Assembly (NCBI GenBank): GCA_904063045.1
Contig: CAJFCJ010000004.1
Coordinates: 609,498 to 673,497, forward strand
Direction of reading: 5' to 3'
Length of the DNA: 64,000 nucleotides
Origin: Dimorphilus gyrociliatus
Taxonomy: Eukaryota; Annelida; Polychaeta; Dinophilidae
Shown here one piece after another: positions 12,569-26,072 of this stretch. A program made the translations under genes and the position numbers. The notes below the pieces were generated by a model that saw only the letters and a program-made list of their open reading frames with translations, was not told the DNA's origin and made no database searches. Positions within the stretch are counted from its first letter, which is position 1, and each line of letters begins with the position of its first letter.

Positions 12569-15500
12569 CTGTATGGGGGGAAGGGTAAATTAAACGTTAC
12601 CACGCGTATGACGTAATTCATGAATAAATTAGATCGAATCAGTCGCACGAGCGCGCGCCCCTTTTTTTTTGTCAAACTGACTTCAAAAAGACCGTTAAAA
12701 CGTCGCGGTGCTTATATCTGTGATACAGTATACACATACACAAAAAAAGAAACGCCTTTACTTTATCACACCAAACAGTCTGAGATGTTAAGAAGATTAA
12801 CTTCTTTTTTTTTTCTTTCTTTTATAAGACACTGTTAAACGAATAACTTTTAAGACTAATTAATAAACAACGACTTCAAATAAAAGACTATTTAAACATG
12901 AATAGTCGTTAAATAACTATTCATTACCTAGTTTTCCATGTTTATATCAACATTAACAAAGTTGTAAAGGTGTCTAAATATACGTTATGTCATATTATTT
13001 TATATACAATCGATTTACGCCTTACCCTGGATTACTGACTAATTCAACTAATATTTTGTTATTAGAGTAATTTAAAGCCGGGTTGGCTTAGAATAAGAAG
13101 ACAAATCTGCAGAGTTGAAACACCTTCTTTAAGGCTTGTTCTTTAAGCGGCCGCTAAACTCTTTATGAAAGGTTAACGAGAAAGAAACGACAGGAAAATT
13201 ACTCACTTTATGCCCAGTTGCTAACTCGTTCAACCACTCGAAAGTAAGCAAGAATAAATTAGATTAAAACGTTAGAGATTACATTCCTTTTTGTTACTGA
13301 TTGGTGGCAAAAGGGTTCGTTAACCGAAAGGAACGTGCCAAGTTTGGGCGGAATAAAATAGATGAAAAAGAGGTTAGACGAAAGGTAGGAGGGAAAAGGG
13401 GGCGTTTAGCTTTTAGTCGTTACCGACTTACAGATGGAGCGTTTTATGAGAAAAGCTCGTAAGTAATCCTTATACTAAAATTTTCTGTCCAATATAACTT
13501 TCTGCCTTACTCCCCCTTTCTTGCTCACTCTCTCTCTCTCTCCCTCTGATAAACAAATTAGTATTAGAAATTCACAATTTCAATAATTCTTTATTCGATA
13601 ACACGCCCACTTTTCCTCTTTGAAAGACTATTATACAATTTTTTATATTTGTCAACCATAGCAATTAAAGTATTAAATTTATATAAATTAAACTGATTAA
13701 ATAAACAGTAGTAAATCCTCAAGCTAACGAAGGAAAAAAAATAAGAAAAGAAGAGAGAAAAAAGGGGATAAAACAAGAAAAGAACGATTAGTTAAGTGGT
13801 TCGGTATGTATTTTTTAAAATAGACCATTGATAGATTAAATACAACAATGGATTGAACAAGCCAATTATAAAATGGTCTTACGTAAAAAAAGAGAAAGAA
13901 TGAAAAAGAGTAGGAATGAATAAATCAAAATCCAATACTAAACTAATACTTCAAAGCCTATTCATATACCTAACACTAGTTTATTTGCGGATTAGGAAAC
14001 GAGTCAACAGAAGAGTTGTTAAAAAAAAGAGAGGCGAATAAGAGGCGGTAGGCGGGCTTTAAGAAGATAAAAAAAGAGAAGAATATGAATACATATTACA
14101 CACATATACACACGTATATTTATATATAAATATGCTTTTAAGACATATATTTATATATATAATATTTAATCACGTGATTAGTATGTTTTTTACAATCCAC
14201 CCACACCTAATACCCTTTTTCGTATTGTAAGCGTCAATTTCCACACACAAAGTTATATCAGTCTTTTGTTGATGTTATTAAAGTGAAAGAAACCTATAGG
14301 GAGTCCGTCGTGACTCGACCAAGCCGTTAAAAACATTGAATGAGAAAAACTCTCCGTCGATTTCCTGTTCGCGTGAGAACGCTCTATTACTTTTTTTTTA
14401 TACAAAAACCAAAAAAAAACCAACGAAAGGAACATCCTTCTAACCAACCAGGAGGTGGCGTATGTCAGAAGTTTACTACAATTTATATAACAAAGGGAAC
14501 GGAGAAGGAAATACCAAGTGTGGGAATAAAAGTCTAAAGAATTATTGATTTTACGCTTATCCGCTCATTATAAGCGGCGCTAAAGTTCTAATCGACGTCC
14601 GACGAGCATTGTTGGCAGGGTTGATTGGCAGCAATTCGGATGGCTGGTGATTAATAATCGAGTGGCGATTTTAACGACGAGTCGCTCGCGTGACACGATC
14701 GTTTCTTTTCGATTATTTCCCATTTTATTTTATATTTTCATTTTAATGTACATTAATTAAATGGTATTTAGGCGAATGGATGAGTTTAACATACTATTTT
14801 GCTAATCTAATAGGTTAAACAGCATCCTATTTCGTTATGCATCCACCCAAAACGAAATACCAATTTTAAGGGCGACTAACCATGCAAAACTGGAAACAAT
14901 AGGGAACAAGACCAACGCTCTATGCGGTCTATTTTTCATTCTTAGCCTTTAAAGGAAATAGTTACGATCATAATATAGCGTTTTTGATTAGAAGGAATAC
15001 CTAACATTTTTTCTTTCAACTAAAATTGTGGTCAAAACAGAAGAAATTCGATAGACTAGACGAAATGATAAATGAATTTTACACACATACATACACACAA
15101 ATACATACACAATCCTCGAGATACGAGTAATTAATCATAGTAAATTAGGAAAGCGTGCCATCTCTGTTCTCCCCCTCCTCCCTTTCTCCCTCCCTTTTCT
15201 TGTAACAATCATAATAATACCCTCTCTCTTGGGAATTTATTCCAAATGTAAATAAATTTAAATGTTTGTTTCTTAGATATTTAATTACGTAATAACAGAG
15301 AATATATTAGATCTCATAAAATAGTTCACTCGTTTCAGGCGAACCAACTTTTTGCTATGTATATAGTATACAAAAGATAAATGCTAGCTGGCCACCTGCT
15401 CTTTGGCTCCCCAGATGCAAATCTTAGTGGGGGTCAAAACAGTTAATCATGTAAAATCAGAAAGAATATGGAAGCATATTGTACGCGTGCACACCGTCAG

Positions 15501-17139
15501 AAATTCGTTGTCCGTTCTCATGACTTTAATTATCTCTAATATTTACTAATTTGCTACTTCCTTTTATCTGTTTACAATACAGTTCTCCTTCTTTACAGAG
15601 TGAATTACGAACATATGCATACATTTATGCATCTCAATATCCCGAATTAGATATAGGCTTAGAGTATGAAAGCTCTCACGTATCTCTCTTTCTCTCACTC
15701 ACTCACTCACTCTCTTTCTTTCTCTCTTACCCCAACCTCACGACCTTCCTCTTTGGAACGGTTTGCAAATAATGTTGCACTGTTAAACAAACATCTGATA
15801 TAACTCAGGAGATGACTATCAAGATTGAAATTGAAATTTCTATTGAAAATGCAAAGAAACACGTACACGCGCAAATAGTCAAACCTAATAATAAAAAATC
15901 GGGAAAAAGTGGTTTTTTCACTCTAATGAATGAAAATTATTGAATTAGCTTATAAGGGTAGGTTACCACCTCCTATTCATCAAAAATTTTATAGGGTAAA
16001 TGTACTCTTATGAGTACAATCCCTACTCTTTTCTCTCTTTTTCTTGTATATTTAACATATTGTATTTCTACTATATAGTAGAAAAAAAAAAGAACTATTT
16101 GGACAGGGGACACGTTTTGAAATGGACACCCAACGATTTTACGAATAAACAAATAAGAAAGATGGTTTGGAATAGATTCCAGAAAATGAAAGGGAAAACG
16201 AAACCAAGGCATTTTTTATTCCATGGAAAAAAATACCTCTCTTCTCTTCTCTCTCAAGTAAATTTACTTGCCCAAAACATTCGATAACGATAAGGCAACT
16301 CAATTATCACTAACGTAATCCGAAACGTTTATCTCCCCTTTGGCTTTTACCGTAGACCGATAAAAATCGATTTCGTTTACTAAAAGTCAATTATTTTCCT
16401 TATTCACTAACGAGTTCTTCTTTTGTATCAAGTCGGATAGAAAATATTATATCTTTTATAGTGTATTAACAAAGGGATATACGCTAATCTTTCTTTCATT
16501 TATAAAAACTATGGTTGATTAACCGTAAATGATAAATGACGTAGAGTAAGGAAAAATCTTGAAAGAATTAAACGGGTTCACTATTTATTATTTTGGTAAA
16601 ATGTCAGCGAACGCTAATGGTCGTAGGTTGGGGAATAGTAAGATATATAGTTTTTTTCTTCTCCTTTATTCGTCTTCTTTACAATTCTTGTAGCTTTTTT
16701 ATGCATCCAGCGAAATTCTTGTAACGAGATAGCGAAAAATTTTTTCAAAGCTATTCGAAGGTGAAGACCACAATTCTTTTATTCTTAATAAAAAAAATAT
16801 TCCCACCTGGCCACTTTCGAAGTGACCACTTCCTCTTTTTCCCGCGGCTAATTTTTAAAATATTCTCTATCAACTTTCTAATTGGGTATAACTTTACCTC
16901 TCGTTCATATCTTGCACTACATACAAAACTCTGATTTGATAGGCTTATTAAACCTTTAAAAACTTAAACAAACATGTCACGTGTCAAAGATTTTTATCGA
17001 AACATGCCTTATCGCACAAATATAGATAACGTAATGATAAACATAATTTAGTACCTTATTCTGTAATAGGCCTTAAGAGGTAGGAAGAAATTAGATAATA
17101 AAAAAAATAAACTCCTCGGTATCCGTGAGAAAGTCTCTT

Positions 17140-17260
17140 CCGTACGGTTTCGCGCCGCGATCTGAAAAGTATCAGCGAGTCACGTGACATGTTGTTAATC
17201 GCCTATTGGCTGTCCGCTTTCTGTGTTTGGTTTACGTTTAGCGCCCTTTTATAAAAAAGT
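17140..17260. promoter_or_regulatory. GC-rich promoter-like island with GTCACGTGAC, CCAAT and TATA
   Basis: GTCACGTGAC lies at 17179-17188, an inverted CCAAT box (ATTGG) at 17205-17209 and TATAAAA at 17250-17256, in a block with CGCGCCGCGA at 17151-17160. Read on the minus strand the order is CCAAT, 16 bp, GTCACGTGAC, the same order as the block near 30.2 kb. It may be the distal promoter of Pcdh-A (minus) or an alternative promoter for Pcdh-B (plus); which one cannot be told from sequence. Confidence 0.4.
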
Positions 17261-17524
17261 GACGTTTTCGAACTAAAGCGCTAACGAATTTCTTTGTCTT
17301 GAGAAAAATTAGTGAAAAAAGAGAAAAGTTCTTTCCAGGGGTTTCTCTTTGGCATAAAATTTTCTGTATTCGATAAAAGCTAGAGGTGTTATTTACATTC
17401 CAAAATATCAATGAGAACCATATTGCACTTTATATTTTTGCACGTGACGTCACAAAGTCTATAGTTTGTCATGGTTTGTTAGCGTCACCTGATTTATAAC
17501 ATACATTTATATGTATGTATGTTT

Positions 17525-17544
17525 GTGTGTGTGTGTGTGTGTGT
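17525..17544. repeat. (TG)n microsatellite
   Basis: About ten TG units followed by TATGTA. Confidence 0.95.
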
Positions 17545-19724
17545 ATGTACGAATTCGTAAATAGGTATGATTGCGTTGCGTGTAAAGGAAACAGTTCATT
17601 CATCGGAAAGTTTGACATCGAGTGAGTAATGGTAAATTTCGATGTTTGTCAGTAATCTAACTAGGTTGTTAGAAAAAGTTCGTTAGAAAAACTTAGCTAT
17701 GACATCTTTTCAAATTTATCGCGTCAAGACACGTAGTATATACAAGTGGAGTCTTTTTTTAGGATTTTAGATGATTTAGTCCCATATAATAAATTTACTG
17801 TTACTATACTTTTCGAAATATTTATAGAGTCTTACCATCATAGACAAGCCTTCTTAACTCAAAAAAAACTACATAAATATTGTCTCGAGTCTACAGGTTA
17901 TTTATTTCTAATGACAACTGAGACAAAAATGGCGTCATAATAAAAAGAAATAAAAGTTAACTTTCTTTTTTAACATTTACCTGTTAATTGCGAATGAATA
18001 CAAACTATATATTGTTTGACTTAGACAAAATCCAATATACTCTAGATATTTAATATAAATTAAAATATATATAAATATGTTGAGTTTTTTAATGATAAAT
18101 ATCGAAAGTGTTCAAAGAGAGCAAAGGTAAGAGAGTAGGTTTCGATCAGCTATTAAATCTATATTTCTTTTATTTCTTAATAGTTTTCGAGTGGGGGCCA
18201 CTTAATAACTATAAACTCAGTAAGGGTTGTAGATTTACCTTGTTCCTAACAGTAATTACAATAAGAATAAGCGAAAATATGCATATTTTTCAAATAACAA
18301 TAAAAAAAATACTGACAAGTAGACTATATATGCATAGGATAATAAAGAAAAGGAAAGATCAACAATTCGTTTAAATCGCCGCAAAAGTTAACGGCCTTAG
18401 TTCAGTCAGTTGGCGGACTAATGATACGTTTGAATTCCGTCGAAAAACTTCACCCCGCGGTTTATTTGAGGCGGCTTACATCAAAAGCGAATGTAGGCCT
18501 AGCTGGGGCGGTGAGTCGGGCCCTTTTTCCACCTCCCCGAAGCCTTATATATACAAATAACAGAGAAATATATACCGACTCTTTGAATAATTAAGTTATT
18601 TAAACAATAACTTAACATCAATCAGGCTATCGTATTTATAGAGCTCTTTTATGTAAAAAATTTGCATTATTAATATCATCGAAGAAGATTTCTATAAATG
18701 AGCACGTAACTTCTTATTCGACATTTTTTTATTATTAATAATTTTAACGGTAATTTTTCATTATTATCATAAAAGTATACCTTTTAATACAACTGAAAAC
18801 AATAGGCATAAATAATATGACTTGAATAAAAACTACAGATACGACAATCATTTTCATTCTGTCTATCCCTCATTCTCTCTCTCTTTCTCTCTCTCTGCTC
18901 ATTTGAAAATATATGCTTTTAAAATGTCACGTGATCGTTTTTATTCGCTTTTCTTCTAAATTTTCTATTGAACAGTCATAAATGCAAAAGAGAAAAGGCA
19001 GAAAGAAGTACTTTTTGGAACGTTACCGCTTTTAAAAAAAAATACTGTATATATAAAGAGGAGAGGTTATTATTCATATTTAATTTGTTCCTTTTATAAA
19101 TATCTATAAGGTTTTATTTATATAAATATATGGGGAAGAAAAAAGGATGATAAAAGGATGGTGATGGGTTCATTTTTTATAAATACCCATTTTTGATTAA
19201 GTACCCTTTCCTCTCTGTTAAAGACTATTATACGATTCCTTTGAATTATTGTCTGTCTCTTTCAACAAGTCATTAATTTCCTTGTTTTTTTTATTATTAC
19301 TCGTCTTATGAGCGTTCATATTGGCTATATAGGGGAAGGTTACTACTCCCTCTCTATTCCTCTCTCTCTCTCTCTCTTTACCAAACAAAACTATAGTATT
19401 TAATCGTTCATTTTTTTTTTACAATTGTTCTCAAGCGTTTCTTTTCAAAGGAAGTCTTTTATAGGTTTTTTTCAAGTGGTGGTTCTTTTCTAAGCAGCCT
19501 CTTTAGTACCTCTAATATTTTTACGAGTAAAACAGTTTCTTTCTCTCACTTTTCCCCTCTCCTCTACACTCTTTGACTAAGAGATTTTGTTTATTTAAAA
19601 AATCATTTATTAAGTGAAAATATTTAAATATAAATACGCCATCTGGCGATATAAGTTAATTCTTTCTTAAGAGATCTACAGATGAAGATATTTCAACCCG
19701 GGCTATTACGCCCTGCCCGCATGT

Positions 19725-19788
19725 TATAAAAATTCGATTGTTGAGACGTCACGTGACCCGTAAAGGAATTATGCGGGTCTCGCGAAAG
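19725..19788 (+). promoter_or_regulatory. Core promoter of Pcdh-B: TATA box and GTCACGTGAC
   Basis: TATAAAAA at 19725-19732, then GTCACGTGAC at 19748-19757 and TCTCGCGA at 19778-19785. The ATG of Pcdh-B follows at 19803, so transcription probably starts near 19755. GTCACGTGAC is the palindromic bHLH-ZIP site (USF, MITF/TFE class). Confidence 0.45.
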
Positions 19789-19802
19789 CTTTCTTCATAA
19801 AA

Positions 19803-22353
19803 ATGTTACCCTTCCTCTTACTTTTTTCTCTCGGTTTTTCTGAAACTTTGCGACTTCACGTTAATGAAGAGACGCCAATTGGCTTTCGTCTACTGGAATT
19901 AGAGAAGAATAAATCCTACCGCTTACTGACTGATACGGATTTATTTAGATTATCTCAAGGTGTTGTTTACGTAAACAACAGGATAGACAGAGAAACACTG
20001 TGTAAGCCAGGCCCTGTATGTGCCACACAACTCGAATTTGCAGTATTACCAATTGAAAAATTGGAAATTTTACGGATAAATATAACTATAGATGATATTA
20101 ACGATAATCCACCTATCGTTAAACCGGAAATTGTAAGAATTAAAATTACGGAATCGACACCTTTAGACGCACTGTTTCCGATTGCTAGTGTTAAAGATGC
20201 CGACGGCGAAGATTACGGTATTAAAACAGTTCAACTGGAAGATAGTTATTTTGGAGTTGTGCACGAATCGGATGAATTACGTCTGATATTGAAGAGGATG
20301 ATCGATTACGAAAGACTGGATAATACGATTATGAATATGTCAATATCAATAAGTGACGGATATTACAATACTTCCTTGTCAATTATTGCCGAGATAATTG
20401 ATATAAACGACAACCCCCCAATATTCGAAAAAGAAGAATATATCATTGATATCTATGAGAATTTAACTATAAATACGCAGATATTGAACCTCAAGGCCGT
20501 CGATCTCGATTCAACAATCCAATTTCGATTAGTAAAGTATTCATTAAGTACTAACCAATATTTTGGTGTCGATGCGTATAATGGAACTTTAAAGTAATAA
20601 TGAACCGCTAAGCGATATTTAATAAAGCGTACTATATGTATATATGAACTGCATGCAGTATGTATATATACAATGTATACATATACATATTGTGTATATA
20701 TTTATATATATACACGGCGATAAGAGTATACATAACAGATATCTTTCTTCCCAACGTTTTAAAACACTTTTGACCCCTTTTTTTTTTTAAAAAAAAGAAG
20801 GCGTTAACAACTATTATCGGTTCATTAATACTTAAAGAACCCTTAAAAAGCTAAATTACGAAGCGAAGCGGCTGTTTCACCTAACTGCTACAGCTACTGA
20901 TGCTGGAGGTCTATATTCCAGGACGTCGATAATAATAAGGCTTTTGAATATTAATGAGAGATCGTTTCGAATCAAAGTCACGCCCATTACTGGCTACGAT
21001 AATGAATTATTGATCAAAGAAAATCTCTTGGCAAACAGTGTCGTAGCTCTCGTTAAAGTCGAATTGGACGAATGGGAGGAGTCGGTCAATAATGTCGAGT
21101 GCTTTTCGGACGAATCGGAAAAGTTCAAAGTGTCTAGATTAGATAATCAGCTAGTTTTATTGACTAATACGTCTTTCGACAGGGAGTTTGAGGAAAGATT
21201 TAGCTCAAGAGTAATTTGTGTTAATTTAGGCGTCTATAGAAATCAAAGTATAGACGTCCGAATTGTAGATGAGAATGATAATGCACCCGAGTTTGTTCAA
21301 TCCGAGTGGATTGTTGAGGTTGAAGAGAATATCCCTCCTGCAACGCTAATAGCAATTTCCGCTACAGATTCCGATAAAGGTATAAATAAGTATACTGCGT
21401 TTAATTAATTCGAATGAGTAAGAAATTACTTTTTTATAGGCCTAAACTCAGAATTAAGGTACGAAATTTACGGCGAAGATTGCTTCCAGATCCACCCAAT
21501 TTTCGGTACTTTATCATCAACGTGTGAATTCGATTTCGAAGTTAGGACCGTCTATAATTTAACTGTACACGTTTTTGATGGAGGGGAGCCAAGTTTGAAC
21601 AACTCGGTCGGGGTGAAGGTCATCGTTAAGAACCTCCTCGATACGCAACCCGAGTGTTTGGACAATGAATTTCGTGTTTTGGAGAATGAGGGTGGTGTTT
21701 ATCTGGGTCAAATCTCGTTTCGAAATCCCGAAAATTCTACCGTCTTCTTTAGTAAATATGACGAAAAGCGTTTTTCGATCTCGAACGAAAGTGTCTTCCT
21801 CAGAGAGCCCATCGATCGAGAACGTTTACAGACTGTCAACTTACGACCACTAATCTTGTATGACCTTGACCCAAGGGTTAATTCCACCTGCCAACTCGTA
21901 ATCAACATTGTCGATCTGAATGATAACGTTCCCGAAATCGTTTTCCCATCTAACGATTCTACCCTCCACCTACCCGAATCCTCTTTCAATCGCAACAGGA
22001 AGTTGTTAAGCATAGTAATCAGAGACGACGACGAAGGGTTGAACGGTGAAATAGACGTCTTCTTGAAACCGGAAATTTGCTTTCGATTGGACGGTTTAGA
22101 CGTCGTGTTCGATTGTTCAACTTCAAATATTGGTGACGTTTTCAATCTGGAATTATTTGCTAGCGATAAAGGAACACCGGCCTTAAATACCTCGGTAACC
22201 TTTAAGATTATCCGGATAGAAGATGCCGAGGAGAAGGAGAATTATTTGCCATTTATATTAACTGTAACATTATCCGCAATACTTCTTGGAAGTTTGATAA
22301 TAATTTTAGTCCGGACTATCAAGATTCAAAGGAAGAAGGTTATCATCAGCTGA
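19803..22353 (+). CDS. Protocadherin B, divergent, seven cadherin repeats, very short tail, 748 aa
   Basis: Exons 19803-20593, 20838-21379 and 21440-22353. Joins: TTA AA|GTAATA to ACTTAAAG|A ACC gives NGTLKTLKKLNYE, which aligns without gaps to GRLQLKNKLDYE of Pcdh-A; AAA G|GTATAA to TATAG|GC CTA restores DKGLN. Signal peptide MLPFLLLFSLGFSE. Linkers: DDINDNPP, IDINDNPP, LNINERSF (calcium motif lost), VDENDNAP, KNLLDTQP (lost), VDLNDNVP, then repeat 7 and a span at about 714-735. The cytoplasmic part is only about 13 residues (RTIKIQRKKVIIS, stop), with no SDSGRGS exon. AAG|GTTATC is a poor donor, so I accept the stop. It differs from Pcdh-A and Pcdh-C in two ectodomain introns, weakened calcium sites and loss of the signalling tail. 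It could be a decoy or cis partner, or a gene in decay; the frame is fully open. Confidence 0.82.
20632..20720. repeat. TA-rich palindromic tract in Pcdh-B intron 1
   Basis: Alternating TATA/ATAC sequence around the perfect palindrome CTGCATGCAG. It could extrude a hairpin; no function seen. Confidence 0.5.
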
Positions 22354-22837
22354 TATAAAAACCTAGGCCTTTTTTTGTAATAGCTCTCCCGCAACATTGA
22401 CCTACGAGGTTAACCGAACCTGCAGACTTCTAATCTTAGCGATGCGAAAGATAAGTTTGAACAAAAAAAAGAAACGGTTTTTTTTTATTTGAATAACTTT
22501 ACCTCTGAGTTGAACAAAGGGGTGACGCCCCGACGCGGTTGATATTGCTTTGAACGACTGATAGATTGAACTTGAAAAAGAGTATATATTGTCATGATAA
22601 AAATAGAGACAAAATAAGAATAAGAATTATATATAAAAGAAAAAAAAATAAAATTGAAAACGAAATAAAGAAACTAAATTGATACTTTCGAAATTTTTTT
22701 ACTCTTTATAATGAAGAAAGACGAGAAGGGGGCTGGATGGCCTATTAGACGGAGGAGCGAAGCTAACTAAAATTGTTAAATTCCTTTCCTTCTTCTGGTA
22801 AATAGGCCTATAATAGGTATTACCTTCAACAACTACC

Positions 22838-22920
22838 GACCCACGTGTCATAGGAACTTGCTAATTCATATAATCAAAGTTGTTGATCTGAAAGATAAAA
22901 CGTTCCTGAAATAATTTTTC
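22838..22920 (+). pseudogene. Relic of a cadherin-repeat linker, copied from Pcdh-B-like sequence
   Basis: This 83-bp stretch aligns to Pcdh-B 21868-21948. Both start GACCCA, then share AATCAA, TTGTxGATCTGAA, GATAA, CGTTCC and GAAAT in the same order. The intact copy encodes the calcium linker VDLNDNVPEIV; here it reads VVDLKDK and then shifts frame through two extra A's and runs into a stop. The copy is about 0.5 kb after the Pcdh-B stop. It suggests a former tandem paralogue that has almost disappeared. Confidence 0.55.
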
Positions 22921-24560
22921 GGCTGAGCGCCTCTCCTAAGGAATTTTTTTTCCTTTCTTTTATTTTGCTTTTGACGAGATGTCCCTGAGGAACGCTGGTG
23001 TGGGGACTGGAAAAGATTAAATAGAGAATGATAGAGTAGGTGAAAGAACCGGGGACAGACTATCAAGGCCGATAGTAGGATATGAGAGAGAGAGAGAGAA
23101 AAGAGAAGTTTGATTTGTGAGATTTTCCCTTAGTTGCCCTTCTGTTTCTCTCATACTTATCTAGGCGCGCGATTACTCATGACCTATAGCCGAGCGGTCG
23201 AGGTCTGTTTATAGTTTATGATTAGAAATTATTCTAGGCTTAAAGTTGATTTGTTTTTCCTACCTATCTTTTCTTTTTATGGTATTTGTTGATGAGAAAA
23301 CCTTTCGAAATCGTTCGAATTCCGTTTAAACAAGAGATTTATCTGGGGATATTTTAACAGCAAATAATCTGGTGTGAGAGCAGCGTCGTCTCTCAAGCTA
23401 TAGGGGCGTGTTTGGGTAGAGGTAACCGCTTATCGTAGTTATTGAAAGAAAAGAAAAAGGATTAAGGAATCTATAGCTTGCAGCTACAAATTCCTCCTAA
23501 AAGGTGCTTATTTGAGAGAGGAAGGGGTTGTGGAAAATTGCTCTCCCACTGACCTAAAAGTAAGAAATAAAAGGAAGGAATAGAATGGTATGGGTTGCCG
23601 AGGTTGGGTGATAAAGGGTAAGGAGAGGAAATAGGTGAAAGAAGTAAAAAATAAGGAAGAATAAGGGAAGAAATGCGGGCTCCGTGTTCGTGCGTTAAAA
23701 ATATATCACTTAAAGAAAAGTAAACGACGTGCATTTTTTTTTATTGAAACGCTCTTCGCCGTATTAACGCGCGCACACTTTGCAAACAAACGAAAGTGAT
23801 GAGAAACGGACATTCGGACGCGTACTGTTTGATATTCCAATTCGGGCGGTCAATTAGGAAAACATACACTACTACTGTGTACGAAATATATTCCTATTCC
23901 CTAGGTGGTCGATTCAAGAATTTTTCCCTCCACTTCATACAGGCTTATATGGTCACTTAACACATTTTATTAATGGGGTTTTTTTGTTATTGCATCGTCT
24001 CTGTTACCTACTTTACTCTTTTATCGTATATTTTGATTTGTTACTATAAGTGTAAATTAGTAGTACTATAAGTTGAATTAGTAGTACTAGAAATTGTAGA
24101 TTCGAAAGCCGATATTGACGATCTCGAAACAAGACGGAAGCGGAAACTGCTTCTAGTTAACAAGTAGGTCACGTGCTCAGCTCTACCTGGCCAAGATATA
24201 TCTGTCGAAAAATTATCGACTTTCAAAAGAATACAGGCAAATCTATGAAGAAACTTCAAACAAGAATATATTTATATAATAACTGCATTAAAACGTAGTT
24301 TTTACGCTCGCAAAGTTAGAATATTCCAATCTATAATAATAAAATGAAGTAATAAACCCTTTCTTTAAAAAACATTAAAAATCTCGCGCCTCAGAAAACA
24401 GCGCCACCTAAGTACACTCTCAAGACTACAAGGACTGTTAGTTTTTTTATGGGATAAAAAAAATGTAGGGTCTATTTAGTTCAACGAACAACAAACAAAA
24501 TGAATGACAAAGAATAGGGAAGGGAAGGAAGATAAGCTAAGGGAACTTTTAGAAGAGACG

Positions 24561-24583
24561 TGAGAGAGAGAGAGAGAGAGAGA
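24561..24583. repeat. (GA)n microsatellite
   Basis: GA dinucleotides for about 23 bp. Confidence 0.9.
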
Positions 24584-25902
24584 ATGAAGGAATAGGGTTG
24601 GAAAAAAACTCAATGAACATTTTGAATATTTATTAATCCTCCTTACATATTCGATTATTCATACGTACGGCCCATTCCCTTCAATAATTATAATTTTATT
24701 GTGATTTTTTTGTCATCAATTTCTATATTGTCGTTAATCTTTGCAAAAATTATTTTAATAATAAAACTAAAAATCGTCCGGAAGTTAAAAAGAAGAAGAA
24801 AAAAAATGACAAATGGCGTAATTCTCTTTTAAAAATGTAGGGCGTCATACGGTAAAAATTCCATGGGTCAAGTAGCGTTTATGACGTCCTCTTCGCTTTT
24901 TAACGCCGAACGTCCGAAACACCTCAAAGCTTTTGAGACCAAATGTCATTAAATCGTCTTTACCGCGTAGAATATATGCATAGGTTTTTGTATATAAATA
25001 TAAAAAAAAACACGGATCCATATAGAGTATGGTATTCTAATAAAATATTCGTGATAATTGACCGCAAAAAAGGATATCAATTTTAGTTTAAAGTAAAATA
25101 TTTAAACAACAATGATAAACAGTTTTTTTTGGGCTATAAAAGGTCTTATAAAAGGTAGGGATTGATTTTGTCCCCCTCCCCCCTCCTCCTCAATATAGGC
25201 CTTTTCTAATATTATACCCCTGAATATATAACAATTATAATCGATTCGTTTTTACACTCAATTGAAGAATAGGGTCTATAAGTTAATCTCATTAAAAATA
25301 AATAATAAGTTATATAGTCTGTTGAAGGGAAAAATAGTAGCTTCAACAATTTTATTCAAGTGCAATATTACTGATAAGAGAGATTAAATCAAAGCTTCAG
25401 TATACTTAAACTAAGGCTTAAAATCTTGAAAATATCTCAATTCTTAGATCCGAATGTTTAAACTTTTTTAATCAATTTAATCGAATTAACTTTGATAGTA
25501 TGTTATAATTTTGTATCGTCTTTGCCTAATTAAAGAATTGAATGTGTTGAATGAAAGTGTATAAAACCCCTTTTGGGAAACTACAGGGGCTATTTGGAAA
25601 AAGTTCCCAAGGTGCTAGACCATTAAAATGATCTAGAATTCAACATGAGGTAAACATAACTCAAGTAAAGGAAAAGCAGCGACAAATTGCGAAAATGACA
25701 CAAAGTAAGTGTTTACGCAACTTGGACCTATGTTTTGACGTATTAGTACTATTATTTAATATTTTAAGAACCTCTTCCTTTTCTTCTTTAGACTACAAAT
25801 ACCAACTTGTTATATTTTCTTTGACGATAGTCTACTATAATCTATACAATATATCAAAGGCTTTATAAATGTGCATATATACTGTCGGTGGTAGGTATAT
25901 GT

Positions 25903-25914
25903 CCACTAGGTGGA
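25903..25914 (+). promoter_or_regulatory. CTCF-like core, 11 of 12 match
   Basis: CCACTAGGTGGA against the CTCF core consensus CCASYAGRKGGC; only the last base differs. It lies between Pcdh-B and Pcdh-C. Confidence 0.35.
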
Positions 25915-26072
25915 GACATCTCTAGAACTGGTAAAAAAGTTGAGAATTTGTTAAATTTTTGCAAGTTGCTTGCTTGAAGAAAAAAATTATTCTTTTAGCT
26001 TCCATATGGTAACGCCACCTAGAGTATACCTGTCAAATACGCCACCTATAGAGTACTGAATTAGCTGTAATT

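Larger units (their letters stand above)
12569..19802. other. 7.2-kb intergenic region between divergent Pcdh-A and Pcdh-B
   Basis: No coding sequence supported. It contains GC-richer islands at 13080-13190 (with GCGGCCGC), 14560-14700 and 17110-17290, many CACGTG sites (14171, 16978, 17181, 17441, 18929), a CACGTGACGTCAC fusion of E-box and CRE at 17441-17453, and several pyrimidine runs. The 17.1-17.3 kb island is the best promoter candidate and is listed separately. Confidence 0.6.

Noticed and set aside
16000-16287. 95-codon plus-strand ORF with basic content
   Set aside because: An overlapping minus-strand ORF is equally long, no domain is recognised, and the flanks lack splice sites.
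20838-20851. Acceptor of Pcdh-B exon 2 at AAAAAG|CTA (20851)
   Set aside because: It puts exon 2 out of frame with the phase-2 donor; AAAG|A at 20838 fits and aligns without gaps to Pcdh-A.
21708-22145. 145-codon minus-strand ORF
   Set aside because: Antisense to Pcdh-B exon 3.
23471-23734. 87-codon minus-strand ORF
   Set aside because: Low-complexity Leu/Pro/Ser from a purine-rich plus strand.
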